From: Bog-473 sp963719485
GTDB lineage: Bacteria; Actinomycetota; Acidimicrobiia; Acidimicrobiales; RAAP-2
Assembly: GCA_963719485.1 (NCBI GenBank)
Contig: OY970387.1
Coordinates: 1,488,001-1,552,000 of the forward strand
DNA: 64,000 nt
Direction of reading: 5' to 3'
Below the pieces are notes generated by a model, which made no database searches, was not told the DNA's origin, and saw only the letters and a list, made by a program, of their open reading frames with translations. Each line of letters begins with the position of its first letter. Position 1 is the stretch's first letter. Shown piece after piece: positions 1 to 9,277 of the stretch. Made by a program: the position numbers and the translations under genes.

Positions 1-1097
1 CCCGCCCAATCGGGCTCGGCGCCGACGTGGAGGATCCACCACAGCCCACCCGCGGCGAAGAAGAGTGAGCCGAGGGTGCCGACGACCCGGTGCCCGAGCC
101 GCGCGCCCAGGAGGCCTGCGGGGAACGCGGTGAGCCCGGCCAGGAGCGGACCGGGGGCAATCATGAACCCGGCCCGGAGCACCGACTCGTGCCACACACC
201 GGTCAGGAGCAGGACGCCGCCCAGGACCAACGCCCCGAAGCCGCCGAAGAACGCCAGCGAGCTCAGATCGGCCAGCGCCACGGCGCGGTGGCGGATGACG
301 GCAGGCTCGATGATGGGGTTGGGGTGGCGGAGGGAGCGCACGACGAGCCCGGCGCCCGCGCCGAGGGCCAGCGCGAAGGCGCCGATGATCCGACCGCTGG
401 TCCAGCCCCAGTCCGAGCCCTGGACGATGCCGGCGACCAGGCTGGCCACCGCGACGGTCAGCAGGCCGGCGCCGAGCAGGTCGGACTTGTGGGCGTCCGG
501 GTCGCGCACCTCATCGAGCAGGCGCACGCCCAGCACGAGCGCGACCACGCTGAAAGGCAGGTTGACGAGGAACACCCAGCGCCAGCTGGCTTGCACGAGC
601 AGCCCGCCGATGGGCGGGCCGAAGGCCGCGGCCGCGCCGCCCACGGCGGACCAGAGGCCGATGGCGGCGCCCTTGCGGGCGGGTCCGAACGCCGGCAGGA
701 GGAGGCCGAGGGACGTCGGCAACATGAGGGCGCCGCCGGTGGCCTGGAGGACCCGGGCGCCGATGAGGAACTCGAGCGACGGGGCGACGGCGCACAGGGC
801 CGACGCCGCGGCGAAGACGGCCAGCCCGATGAGGAAGGCCTTCTTGCGCCCCGCCCGGTCCGCCCAGCGGCCGGCGGGGACGAGGGCGGTGGCGAAGACG
901 ATGGTGTAGGCGCTGAGCACCCAGGACAGGGAGCTCAGGCTCTCGCCGTGGTACGTGGCCGAGATGCTCGGGAAGGCGATGTTGACGATGAACAGATCGA
1001 GCGAGGACAGGAACACCCCGGTGAGGACGATGAAGGAGGTGACGACCGGGCGGGGATGCCGGACCGCGGGCGGCGGGCTCTCAATCAGTTCTGTCAT
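1..1097 (-). CDS. MFS drug exporter, DHA2 family (partial)
   Basis: Proton-coupled multidrug exporter of the inner membrane. The reverse strand reads open from an ATG at 1097 to the window edge, so the C-terminus is missing. Visible features are an N-terminal helix with the SSLDLFIVNIAFPSI pattern, the MFS loop motif GRWADRAGRKKAF, and the ARVLQATGGALMLP stretch of helix 4, all typical of 14-helix EmrB/QacA-type transporters. It diverges from the HxlR regulator at 1168, and the 70-bp gap holds an inverted repeat that could control both. The family call is secure. The substrate cannot be read from the sequence. Confidence 0.9.
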   Translation of the reverse strand, partial: MTELIESPPPAVRHPRPVVTSFIVLTGVFLSSLDLFIVNIAFPSISATYHGESLSSLSWVLSAYTIVFATALVPAGRWADRAGRKKAFLIGLAVFAAASALCAVAPSLEFLIGARVLQATGGALMLPTSLGLLLPAFGPARKGAAIGLWSAVGGAAAAFGPPIGGLLVQASWRWVFLVNLPFSVVALVLGVRLLDEVRDPDAHKSDLLGAGLLTVAVASLVAGIVQGSDWGWTSGRIIGAFALALGAGAGLVVRSLRHPNPIIEPAVIRHRAVALADLSSLAFFGGFGALVLGGVLLLTGVWHESVLRAGFMIAPGPLLAGLTAFPAGLLGARLGHRVVGTLGSLFFAAGGLWWILHVGAEPDWA

Positions 1098-1131
1098 GAA
1101 ACGCACTCTAAATGAGAAAGTTTTATAAAAC

Positions 1132-1156
1132 AACCCACTATCCTGAATTGTGGGTT
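1132..1156. promoter_or_regulatory. Inverted repeat, likely HxlR operator
   Basis: AACCCAC, an 11-bp spacer, then GTGGGTT: a perfect 7-bp inverted repeat in the short gap between the divergent exporter and HxlR genes. The position and symmetry suit a dimeric winged-helix repressor. That HxlR binds here is inference. Confidence 0.55.
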
Positions 1157-1167
1157 ATGCTGCATGA

Positions 1168-1651
1168 ATGCTCAAGCGGGACTACCCCACCCAGTACTGC
1201 CCGATCGCCTCGACGCTGGAGGTGATCGGCGAGCGCTGGACGTTGCTGATCGTGCGGGACGTCTTCCTGGGCATCCGGCGCTTCGAGGACATCCAGCGCG
1301 ACCTGGGCGTGGCGCGCAACGTGCTGCAGGTGCGCCTGGAGCGCCTGGTGGACGAGGGGATCCTGGTCAAGCGGCCCTATTCGGAGCGCCCGCCGCGCTC
1401 CGAGTACCGCCTGACCGAGAAGGGGGCCGACCTCTGGCCGGTCCTCGTCTCCATGCTCCAGTGGGGTGACCGCCACGCCCTCGAGGGCGGAGAGCGGCCC
1501 ATGATCCTCCAACACCGCGGGTGCGGGGGAGCTCGAAGACCGCCGCCGTTGCCTGGCCTGCGGGGCGGACGTCACGGTGACCGAGGCCGTGGCCGTCCGC
1601 ACGGGCGCCCGCCGGCCGACCCCAGCCGACAGCACGCCTACCCCGGCCTGA
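1168..1651 (+). pseudogene. HxlR-family regulator, frameshifted near its C-terminus
   Basis: Winged-helix transcription regulator of the HxlR/MarR-like family. The conserved Cys of the family is at residue 11 (QYCPIAS), followed by the helix IGERWTLLIVRD and the wing region RPPRSEYRLTEKG. After HRGCGG the reading frame changes. The +1 frame continues with ELEDRRRCLACGAD, the normal C-terminal tail, and stops at 1651. One extra G (or two missing) in the G run at about 1527-1531 explains this. Without the correction the frame runs on into the amidase and gives a false fusion. It is probably a sequencing indel in a working gene, and probably regulates the divergent exporter. Confidence 0.8.
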
Positions 1652-1695
1652 GAGTCCCCGGGCGCGCCGGCGCCCGCGTCGCTACCGTGCTCTCC

Positions 1696-3138
1696 ATGAG
1701 CGACGAGACGGCATGGCTGGACGCGACGGGACAGGCGGAGCTGGTCCGCACCAAGCAGGTGTCACCGGCCGAGCTGGTGGGTGAGGCGATCGTCAGGATT
1801 CAGAAGCTGAACCCGCAACTCAACGCCGTGATCCACGAGCTCTTCGAGCGGGCGCGTGCGGAGGCGGCGGGTGACCTGCCCGACGGGCCGTTCCGCGGCG
1901 TGCCGTTCCTGCTGAAGGACCTCGGGGCGGAGCTGGCCGGCACGCCGTTCAACGAGGGACTCGCGTTCTCGGGCGGCTACGTGTCCACGGTGACCCAGAC
2001 GCTGACGCAGCGCTACCTCGATGCCGGCTTCGTCATCTGCGGCAAGACGAACGCGCCCGAGCTCGGGATCCTGCCGACCACCGAGCCGCAGCGCTTCGGA
2101 CCATCACGCAACCCGTGGAACACCGACTACTCGACGGGCGGATCCTCGGGCGGCTCGGCGGCCGCGGTGGCGTCGGGCATGGTGCCGGTCGCCCACGCCA
2201 ACGACGGCGGGGGCTCCATCCGCATTCCCGCGTCGTGCTGCGGCCTGGTGGGGCTGAAGCCCACGCGGGGTCGCAACTCGCTGGCCCCGCAATACGGCGA
2301 CATGATGGGCGGGCTAGTGGTCGAGCACGTCGTGACGCGCTCGGTCCGTGACTCGGCTGCCATCCTCGACGCAACGGCCGGCCCGGTCGCCGGTGATCCG
2401 TACTGGGCGCCGCCCTTGCGCGGACCCTCGTTCGCCGCGGCGGCCGCCGGCGCGCCGACGCGGCTGCGCATCGCGGTCGTGACGGCGTCGCTGACCGGCA
2501 GCAGGGTCGACCAGGCCTGTGTGGACGCCGTGGGGAAGACGGCCGACCTCTGCGAGTCGCTGGGGCACCAGGTCGAGGCCGCGACCCTCGACGTCGACGG
2601 CACCGCCTTCACGACGCACTTCGTCAACCAATGGGCCTGCGCCAACGCCTGGGCCATCGCCGACTGGGAGTCGCGTCTCGGGCGCGCCGTCACCGAGCCC
2701 GACGTGGAGCCTTTGAGCTGGGCCCTCATTCAGCTGGGCCGCTCGATCAACGGCGCCCAGTACCTGACGTCGGTCCAGGAGCTGCAGAAAATCTCGCGCC
2801 AGGTGGCCCAGTACTTCGAGGGCATCGACGTCCTGCTCACCCCGACGCTCGGCTGGGCGCCTGTCCCGCTGGGCTGGTTCGAGTCGACCCCCGACGAGCC
2901 GCTGGCCGGCCTGGCCCGCGCCGCCGATTATGTCCCGTTCACGCCGCCGTTCAACGTCACGGGCCAGCCGGCCATCTCGCTCCCGCTGCACTGGGACGAT
3001 GCCGACCTGCCGAGCGCGTTGCCGATCGGCGTGCAATTCGTCGGGCGCTTCGGCGACGAGGAGACGCTGCTCTCGCTGGCCGGGCAGCTCGAGGAGGCGG
3101 CCCCGTGGGCGGGGCGCCGGCCGCCGGTCTCCGCGTAG
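1696..3138 (+). CDS. Amidase-signature family hydrolase
   Basis: Cytoplasmic amidohydrolase of 480 residues, the usual length for the amidase-signature family. The Ser-cisSer-Lys triad is visible: Lys74 in PFLLKDLG, Ser150 in the glycine/serine-rich TGGSSGGSAA segment, and the nucleophile Ser174 in GGGSIRIPAS. The start is ATG 1696, after the stop of the frame-corrected HxlR gene. The same frame is open further upstream only because of the HxlR frameshift. The natural substrate is unknown. A role in amide or nitrile catabolism is possible. There is no gatB or gatC nearby, so it is unlikely to be GatA. Confidence 0.88.
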   Translation: MSDETAWLDATGQAELVRTKQVSPAELVGEAIVRIQKLNPQLNAVIHELFERARAEAAGDLPDGPFRGVPFLLKDLGAELAGTPFNEGLAFSGGYVSTVTQTLTQRYLDAGFVICGKTNAPELGILPTTEPQRFGPSRNPWNTDYSTGGSSGGSAAAVASGMVPVAHANDGGGSIRIPASCCGLVGLKPTRGRNSLAPQYGDMMGGLVVEHVVTRSVRDSAAILDATAGPVAGDPYWAPPLRGPSFAAAAAGAPTRLRIAVVTASLTGSRVDQACVDAVGKTADLCESLGHQVEAATLDVDGTAFTTHFVNQWACANAWAIADWESRLGRAVTEPDVEPLSWALIQLGRSINGAQYLTSVQELQKISRQVAQYFEGIDVLLTPTLGWAPVPLGWFESTPDEPLAGLARAADYVPFTPPFNVTGQPAISLPLHWDDADLPSALPIGVQFVGRFGDEETLLSLAGQLEEAAPWAGRRPPVSA

Positions 3139-3156
3139 GCGGAGCGGGGCGGCCAC

Positions 3157-4389
3157 CTACCCCGGAGGATCCGTCACCAGGACGCAGCGCGTGCCCGAGT
3201 AGATGGTGGGCATGCACTTGTTGCAGTGGATGCACAGCGACGTGGTCGAGGTGCCGGCCCGCATGCGGTTGGGCAGGTCCGGCTCGCGCAGCAGGGCGCG
3301 GGCCATGGCGACGAACGCGAAGCCCTCGGCGAGCGCCATCTCCATCGTCGCCAGTTCCGTGATGCCGCCGAGGAGGATGAGCGGGGTGGAGAGCGCGCGC
3401 CGGAACTGGCGTGCGTAAGGCAGGAAGAACGCCTCCTCGTAGGGGTAGGCGCGCAGGAAACGGTGGCCGATCAGGCGGAAGCCGAGCCGGACGGCCGGCG
3501 GCAGCGTCGCCCCGAACTCGCGGAGGGGCGCGTCGCCCCGGAAGAGGTACATCGGGTTGGCCAGCGAGCTGCCCCCGGTGAGCTCCAGCGCATCGAGCGC
3601 GCCGTCTTCCTCGAAGAGCCGGGCGACCTCGACGCTCTCGTCGAGCCACAGGCCGCCGTCGACCCCGTCGGCCATGTTGAGCTTGGCCGTCACCGCCACG
3701 TCCGGGCCGGCGGCGTCGCGCACCGTGCGCAGCACCGTGCGGGCGAAGCGGGCGCGGTTGGCCACCGACCCGCCGAACTGGTCGTCCCGGCGGTTGAGCT
3801 TGGGGCTCAAGAACGCGCTGAGGAGGTAGTTGTGCCCGACGTGCACCTCGATGGAGTCGAAGCCGGCCTCCACGGCCAGCCCGGCGGCGCGCCGGTAGTC
3901 ATCGGTGATGCGTTCGATGCCGGCCGCGTCGACGGCGCGCAGGCGCGAGCCCATCGGTGTGAAACCGCCGGAGGGCGAGAGGGCAGGGGCGCCGTTGGAG
4001 CGCGCGTTGGCCACCGGCCCGGCGTGGCCGATCTGCGCCGCCGCGGCGGCGCCCTCGGCGTGCACGGCGTCGGTCAGTCGGCGCAACCCGGGGACGGTGT
4101 CGGCGCTGAGTTGCAGGCAGTGGCGGTCGGTCCGCCCCTCGGGCGAGACGGCCAGGTAGGCCACCGTCGAGAGGGCCGCGCCGCCGGCGGCCACGCGGCG
4201 GTGGAAGTCGATGAGCTCGTCGCTGACCGCCCCCCCCGGCATCACGCCCTCGAAGGTGGCCGCCTTGATGATGCGGTTGCGCAGGGTCAGTGGACCGAGC
4301 GCCGCCGGGGCGAAGACCGCCGGGACGTCCTTCTGCCTAGCGGTGCGCGGCACGAGGTCTACCTTTGCCGACCGGCGCGCCGGCCGCAC
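3157..4389 (-). CDS. Old-yellow-enzyme family NADH:flavin oxidoreductase
   Basis: FMN-dependent oxidoreductase with a TIM-barrel OYE fold, about 400 residues. Features include LGPLTLRNRIIKAATFEG at the N-terminus, AAQIGHAGP, the catalytic-region HVGHNYLLSAFLSPKLN, and LGGITELATMEMALAEGFAFVAMARALL for FMN phosphate binding. The C-terminus has CIHCNKC followed nine residues later by another Cys, a four-Cys set as in iron-sulphur OYE relatives such as 2,4-dienoyl-CoA reductase, but the NADPH-binding C-terminal domain of those enzymes is absent. The GTG start at 4389 may be too early; GTG 4353 with AAAGGT upstream is an alternative. It lies 6 bp after the MFS gene and is probably co-transcribed with it. 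Confidence 0.87.
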   Translation of the reverse strand: MRPARRSAKVDLVPRTARQKDVPAVFAPAALGPLTLRNRIIKAATFEGVMPGGAVSDELIDFHRRVAAGGAALSTVAYLAVSPEGRTDRHCLQLSADTVPGLRRLTDAVHAEGAAAAAQIGHAGPVANARSNGAPALSPSGGFTPMGSRLRAVDAAGIERITDDYRRAAGLAVEAGFDSIEVHVGHNYLLSAFLSPKLNRRDDQFGGSVANRARFARTVLRTVRDAAGPDVAVTAKLNMADGVDGGLWLDESVEVARLFEEDGALDALELTGGSSLANPMYLFRGDAPLREFGATLPPAVRLGFRLIGHRFLRAYPYEEAFFLPYARQFRRALSTPLILLGGITELATMEMALAEGFAFVAMARALLREPDLPNRMRAGTSTTSLCIHCNKCMPTIYSGTRCVLVTDPPG

Positions 4390-4395
4390 ATTGGG

Positions 4396-5943
4396 TCAGC
4401 CCGTCTGCGTGCGGGCGGCGACCAGCGAAGGGTTGACCGGGGGGCCGCTGACGCCGCAGTACCAGGTGGGCTCCTCCTCCTTGGCCGCGGCGACGGTGGC
4501 CGGGGCGCGGGTCGGGTTGCGGATGGTCAGCGCGGCCAGGAGCCCGCCAGCGGCACAGACCAAGCCCGAGATCAGCATGGCGGTCCGGAACCCGCTGGCC
4601 AGCTCTGTGCTGCTGAGGGCGGCGGCCCCGGTCAGGCCGGCGAGGAGCGGCAGCACGGCCACGGCGATGAGGCCGGCGGACCGGGCGACGACGTTGTTGA
4701 TCGCCGAAGCGACGCCGGAGTGCTCGGCCGGTGCCGCACCCATGGCCGTGGACGTCAGCGGGGCCACGGTGAAGGCGAGCCCGACGGCGAACACCAGCAC
4801 GGCCGGGAAGACCTGGGTCCAGTAGCTGCCGGGGTCGGTGGCCCGGGTCAGGAGGGCGAGGCCGGCGCCGACGACGAGCGGTCCCACCGTCATCTGGAGG
4901 CGGGGGCCGATCCGTGCCGACAGCGCGCCCGACCGGGCCGAGAAGGCGAGCATGACCAGCGTCAGGGGGAGGAGCGCCACGCCGGACTCGAGCGGGGTGT
5001 AGCCCTTGACGATCTGCAGCTCGACCGGGAGCAGGAACAGGGCACCACCGAGAGCGCCGTAGACGGCGAAGGTCACGGCATTGGCCCCGCTGAACTGGCG
5101 GGAGCGGAACAGCCGGAGCGGGAGCATCGGGTGGGACCGGCGGTGCTCGACGAAGAGGAAGGCGGGCGCGGCCACGGCGGCCACCACGAGGGAAGCCACC
5201 ACCGCCGGACTGGACCACCCGCGTGTCGGAGCCTCGATGAGCCCGTAGGTGAGGCCGGCGAGGAACACGACAGCCAGGGCGGCGCCGACGGTGTCGATGC
5301 GGCCGCTGCTGGTGGGGTCCCGCGACTCGGGCACGTGGCGAGCCGTGATGATGAGCACGGCGGCGGCGACGGGGAGGTTGATGAAGAAGACCCAGCGCCA
5401 CGAGCCGATGGCGATGAGGTAGCCGCCCACCAATGGCCCGGCGGCGCCGGCCACGCCGCCCAACCCCGACCAGGCGCCGATGGCGCGGGCCCGGTCTTCG
5501 GGGCGGAACGACGCCTGCAGGATGGCCAGGCTGCCCGGCGTCAACAGCGCGCCGCCGATGCCCTGGACCACCCGCGCGGCGATGAGCAGCCCGGCGTTCG
5601 GCGCGAAGCCGCAGATGGCCGAGGCGACGGCGAACCAGATGATCCCGGCGGAGAAGATCCGCTTGCGCCCGAAGCGATCGCCGAGAGAACCGCCCAGGAG
5701 GAGGAACGCGGCCAGCGTGAGTGAGTACCCGGTGACCACCCACTGCAGCGTGCCGACCCCCCCGTGGAAGTCGCGGCCGATGGAGGGGAGCGCGATGCCG
5801 ACGACGGTCGCATCGAGGAAGGCGATCCCCGAGCCGAGGACCGTGGCCGCAATGACCCAGCGGCCCCGCCCGCTCGAGAGCGCCAGGGGTTCGGCCGCGG
5901 CTGCGGCCGGGGTCGCGCCGCCGGCGTCGGGCCCGGCGCTCAC
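4396..5943 (-). CDS. MFS drug exporter, DHA2 (EmrB/QacA) family
   Basis: A 14-helix proton-driven exporter of 515 residues, full length for the family. Motif A-like GDRFGRKRIF follows helix 2. Motif C-like GPLVGGYL lies in helix 5, and ARVVQGIGGALLTPGSLA in helix 4. It starts at GTG 5943 (MSAGPDAGG), with hydrophilic low-complexity residues before the first helix. It heads a likely two-gene unit with the OYE reductase, suggesting export of a compound also handled by that reductase. This link is inference. Confidence 0.9.
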   Translation of the reverse strand: MSAGPDAGGATPAAAAAEPLALSSGRGRWVIAATVLGSGIAFLDATVVGIALPSIGRDFHGGVGTLQWVVTGYSLTLAAFLLLGGSLGDRFGRKRIFSAGIIWFAVASAICGFAPNAGLLIAARVVQGIGGALLTPGSLAILQASFRPEDRARAIGAWSGLGGVAGAAGPLVGGYLIAIGSWRWVFFINLPVAAAVLIITARHVPESRDPTSSGRIDTVGAALAVVFLAGLTYGLIEAPTRGWSSPAVVASLVVAAVAAPAFLFVEHRRSHPMLPLRLFRSRQFSGANAVTFAVYGALGGALFLLPVELQIVKGYTPLESGVALLPLTLVMLAFSARSGALSARIGPRLQMTVGPLVVGAGLALLTRATDPGSYWTQVFPAVLVFAVGLAFTVAPLTSTAMGAAPAEHSGVASAINNVVARSAGLIAVAVLPLLAGLTGAAALSSTELASGFRTAMLISGLVCAAGGLLAALTIRNPTRAPATVAAAKEEEPTWYCGVSGPPVNPSLVAARTQTG

Positions 5944-6074
5944 CGGGGCCGGGCGTGCATCGCGAGGACGACCGTTGCGCCGGGGAGGAGCACGTTGCCG
6001 ACCCGGACCCTCATGTGCATGGAACCATCATTGTTCCCCGAGCCGTGCGGTCGCGTTTCGGCGACCTTGCCTGG

Positions 6075-6758
6075 TCACTTCAAGATGTTGACGGCCCGCG
6101 CGACGACGAGGATCCCGACCACCAAGGAGATGGCCGACTCGGCCATCATCATGAGCTTCGCCCAGGTCTTGACCGCCGACACGTCGGTGGGGCTGAAGGC
6201 GGCGGCGGTGGCGAACGCGAAGTGGAAGTAGTCGAGGAATACGGGGGACCAGCCCTCCTCGACGTACTGCGTGTGCAGCATCTCGGGGAAGATCAGGGCT
6301 GGTCGGGGACCGGTGCCCGCGGCGCGGGCCGCCGGGCCACCCCGGTCGAGGTTCCAGAACCAGAGGGCGAAGGCGATGATGTTGGAGAGCCAGATGGCGG
6401 CGCCGCTGGCCAACAGGACCTTGGCGTTCTGGGTGAAGCTCGACACGTCGACGATGCCGACCACCAGCCTGATGGCGGCGTCCGCGTTGGCGAGGGTGAT
6501 GAGCCCGATGAGCACGCTGGTCAGGTTGTGGAGCCAGGGCCGGTCCCGGTCGATGCGTCCGGGGTCCCCGACGATGAGGACGGCCAGCAGCCCGAAGACG
6601 AGGACGAGGAAGAGCCAACGGGCGTCGCCGTTGCGGAGCTCGTGCGGAAGCGCCGCCCGCAACAACCCGGTGGCGACCACGGCGATCGCCATGGGCCAAC
6701 GGGGCTCGCCGGGACGCACCCTCGGCTGCTGCAGCGGTGGCTCCGGGCGGGACGGCAT
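6075..6758 (-). CDS. Uncharacterised multi-helix membrane protein (DUF1345-like)
   Basis: 227 residues with about five to six predicted membrane helices and few charged residues. The C-terminal part, DYFHFAFATAAAFSPTD followed by WAKLMMMAESAISLVVG, resembles the two-helix pore-like end of DUF1345 and related potassium-channel-like proteins. I therefore regard it as a membrane protein of that type, with function unknown. ATG 6758 is the best start: upstream of it the same frame is the antisense of the next gene. It lies just after the mannosyltransferase gene on the same strand and may be co-transcribed with it. Confidence 0.7.
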   Translation of the reverse strand: MPSRPEPPLQQPRVRPGEPRWPMAIAVVATGLLRAALPHELRNGDARWLFLVLVFGLLAVLIVGDPGRIDRDRPWLHNLTSVLIGLITLANADAAIRLVVGIVDVSSFTQNAKVLLASGAAIWLSNIIAFALWFWNLDRGGPAARAAGTGPRPALIFPEMLHTQYVEEGWSPVFLDYFHFAFATAAAFSPTDVSAVKTWAKLMMMAESAISLVVGILVVARAVNILK

Positions 6759-6814
6759 CGCGCCATCTTCGCCCACCGGTGGGCCGGCGTCGTGGGACTC
6801 CGCCCCGGCGACGC

Positions 6815-8038
6815 CTACGGGACGTAGGCCCCCTGGAACGCCAGTAACGCGTAGAGCGCCATGCCGGCACCGCACAGGACGTAGGTGACGCCGGCAACCC
6901 GTCCGGACCGGAGCAGGGTCGCGCCCACGATCGCGAGGGGGAACGCACTCAACGCGTAGCGCTCGAAGGAGTCGAGGTTCGAGCCGGACAGGGCGACGAC
7001 GACGACGCTCAGCGCGAAGGCTGCGTACGAGAGGGGCAGTCGCCAGAAGGCGACGACGAGCAGGACGATGGCGACCCCGATCCACGGGACATGCAGCGCG
7101 TCGCCGATGTGGTGGCCATGAGCCAGGTTGGCCAGTGCGTGGTAGACGGTGGCGGCCGGATCCGCGAGCGCCCCATGGTGCGCTTGCTGCTGCTGGATCT
7201 TGAGCGGCTCGAAGAACCCGCCGAACTCCACGCTCACCCAGCTGAGATACGTCACGGTCCCGGCAACGGAGGAGACGATCGCCACGAACTTGCCCGGCCA
7301 TCGGCTCCAGCGGTCGGTGGGCCACGACCGGACGACCTCGATCAGAGCCGGGACGACAAGGAGACATCCGATCGGCCGGGCCGTTCCGGCGAGGTAGCCG
7401 AACAGTCCGGCCCACCACCAGCTCCCTCGCCGAATGGCGACGAAAAAGCCGATCGCGAGCAGGACGAGGAGCGACTCCGAGTACCCCATCACGAAGACGA
7501 AGGCGGGCGGCGCCAACATCATGAGCCAGACCGCGCGCCGGGCGAGGGCCTTGTCCCGGAACTCGAAACAGACCAGCGCGTAGATGCCGATCGCCAGCAG
7601 CAAGCTGGCGGCATTGGTGATCAGCAGAGAGGCGATCCCCACGGTCAGCCCGGTGAGGTCGCTCAGGCCGCGGTCGAGCAAGGGCAACAGCGGAAAGAAC
7701 CGGATGGCCGACCGCGGGAGCGCCCCGTATCCGTGGGCGGCAATGCTCTGATACCAACCGGCGTCGGAACCCAGGAGTCCGTAATGCGTCTGGAGCACCG
7801 CTTTGACGTCGGTGATGTGGAAGTGCTTGACCTCGTATTTCGCGAGGCCGAGTGAGAAGAGCGTGATGACCCGTGCCGTGAGCCACGGCAACCACGCCAC
7901 GCCGAGGGCTTCGAGGATCAGGCGCCGACGACCCCGCCACCGCCCGATCAGACCCGGGGCAGGTCCGAGGTCATCCGCCGGCTGGAGGACCGGAGCGAGC
8001 GTCATCGGGGACGCGGTGTCCACTGCTCCTGCCGGCAT
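6815..8038 (-). CDS. PIG-V-like membrane mannosyltransferase
   Basis: Polytopic glycosyltransferase of 407 residues with about nine to ten helices. The signature is the acidic periplasmic loop SDAGWYQSIAAHGYG followed by RFFPLLPLLDRGL, typical of bacterial PIG-V/GT-C enzymes that use polyprenyl-phosphate mannose. FVMGYSESLLVLLAIGFF and GTARPIGCLLVVPALIE also fit. It probably builds cell-envelope glycans. The soluble GT4 glycosyltransferase immediately upstream on the same strand points the same way. The acceptor is unknown. Confidence 0.82.
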   Translation of the reverse strand: MPAGAVDTASPMTLAPVLQPADDLGPAPGLIGRWRGRRRLILEALGVAWLPWLTARVITLFSLGLAKYEVKHFHITDVKAVLQTHYGLLGSDAGWYQSIAAHGYGALPRSAIRFFPLLPLLDRGLSDLTGLTVGIASLLITNAASLLLAIGIYALVCFEFRDKALARRAVWLMMLAPPAFVFVMGYSESLLVLLAIGFFVAIRRGSWWWAGLFGYLAGTARPIGCLLVVPALIEVVRSWPTDRWSRWPGKFVAIVSSVAGTVTYLSWVSVEFGGFFEPLKIQQQQAHHGALADPAATVYHALANLAHGHHIGDALHVPWIGVAIVLLVVAFWRLPLSYAAFALSVVVVALSGSNLDSFERYALSAFPLAIVGATLLRSGRVAGVTYVLCGAGMALYALLAFQGAYVP

Positions 8039-8077
8039 GGGCCGATGTTTGCACGTACCCGGTGCAGGCGTGGGTCT

Positions 8078-9196
8078 TCAGAGGCGAGCATCGGCGAGGG
8101 CCCGGTAGAGCAGTGCGAGCTGTCGTCCGGCTTCGTCCCACGTGAACCGCGTGGCCCGTTGGAGGCCGGCCGTGATCAACCTCTCCCTGGTGGTGGCGTC
8201 CCGCGACACCACCAGCAGCGCCTCGGCGAGTGCCGGGACGTCACCGGGCGGCACGAGGACCGCGGCATCTCCCACGACCTCGGGGATCGCTCCCGCGGTG
8301 GTCGCGACCACCGGCACCCCCACGGACATCGCCTCGAGCGGTGGCAGCCCGAAGCCCTCGTAGAGCGAGGGGTAGGCGAGCAGATGCGCGCCCCCGAGGA
8401 GGGAGGCCCTGTCGTCCGTCCATCCGATGCGATGGATCCTGTCGGCGTAACGGACGGTCCGGAGCGCGGCCGCGACGGCGTCTTCACCCCACCCGGGCGG
8501 TCCGGCGATCTTCAGATGGACATCGGGGATGGTGCCGGCGATGCGGTCGAATGCGGCGACGAGGTCCGGCAGGCCCTTGCGGGGCTCCACCGTCCCGAGG
8601 GCGAGGATGTACGGGGGTTCCGTCCCCCCATGTCGGAGCGGATCTCCGAGCGGCGTGAGCCCGTTGTGGATGACGTGCACACGATCGACGTCGATCCGGA
8701 AATGATCCAAGACGTCATCCGCCATGGCTTGGGACACCGTATGGATGGAGGCACCCTGGTCGACGGCGCGAGCGATGAGCCCGGGGTACCGCAGCGATGC
8801 CGGGTTGCAGAGCTCGGGAAACCGGAGAGGAGTCAGATCGTGCACGGTGACGAGGCGTGCCGCCGTCCGCGAGGGCGGGACGACGAAGTTGGTGCCGTGC
8901 ACGACGTCGATCGGACCGGTCCACAGCTCCACCGCGGGGTGGTTCACCCATGCCCACATCCGGAGCAACGCTTCGGCCGGGATCGGGATCCGCCGTCCCG
9001 GTCTGACCGAGTCAGGCAGACGTTCCGGCAGGGCTCTGCCCCCCCTGGCACTCAGGCCGAACCCGATGACGTCGAGGTCGTGATCGGTGGCGACAGCACC
9101 GAGGAACCCGGCGACGGATGCGCCGACACCGGTCCGGACCCCGAGCAGCGGCGTCGCGTCCATCGCCACGACGACGGGGCCGGCGACGTCGGGCAT
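8078..9196 (-). CDS. GT4-family glycosyltransferase
   Basis: Retaining GT-B glycosyltransferase of 372 residues. The N-terminal acceptor domain contains the glycine-rich GVRTGVGASVAGF. The C-terminal nucleotide-sugar domain has LALGTVEPRKGLPDLVAAF and the EX7E motif in YPSLYEGFGLPPLEAMSVG, followed by GVPVVATTAGAIPEVVGDAA. It starts at ATG 9196. The neighbouring PIG-V-like enzyme suggests a shared envelope polysaccharide or lipoglycan pathway, probably with a mannosyl donor. The exact product cannot be inferred. Confidence 0.9.
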   Translation of the reverse strand: MPDVAGPVVVAMDATPLLGVRTGVGASVAGFLGAVATDHDLDVIGFGLSARGGRALPERLPDSVRPGRRIPIPAEALLRMWAWVNHPAVELWTGPIDVVHGTNFVVPPSRTAARLVTVHDLTPLRFPELCNPASLRYPGLIARAVDQGASIHTVSQAMADDVLDHFRIDVDRVHVIHNGLTPLGDPLRHGGTEPPYILALGTVEPRKGLPDLVAAFDRIAGTIPDVHLKIAGPPGWGEDAVAAALRTVRYADRIHRIGWTDDRASLLGGAHLLAYPSLYEGFGLPPLEAMSVGVPVVATTAGAIPEVVGDAAVLVPPGDVPALAEALLVVSRDATTRERLITAGLQRATRFTWDEAGRQLALLYRALADARL

Positions 9197-9277
9197 GAGG
9201 CGAACCTTAGAGAGCCGAGGCGGACGACCGCCCGTGAGCTCCGCTCCGTGCGCGGTCCACCTGCGTCGTCCCGGCCG

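Noticed and set aside
90..1115. Plus-strand 341-codon frame
   Set aside because: It is antisense to the partial MFS exporter; composition is Gly/Glu/Arg-rich without domains.
3226..5724. Plus-strand open frame of 832 codons
   Set aside because: It is antisense to the OYE and MFS genes, is made of Arg/Gly/Glu-rich sequence with no domain, and arises from high GC.
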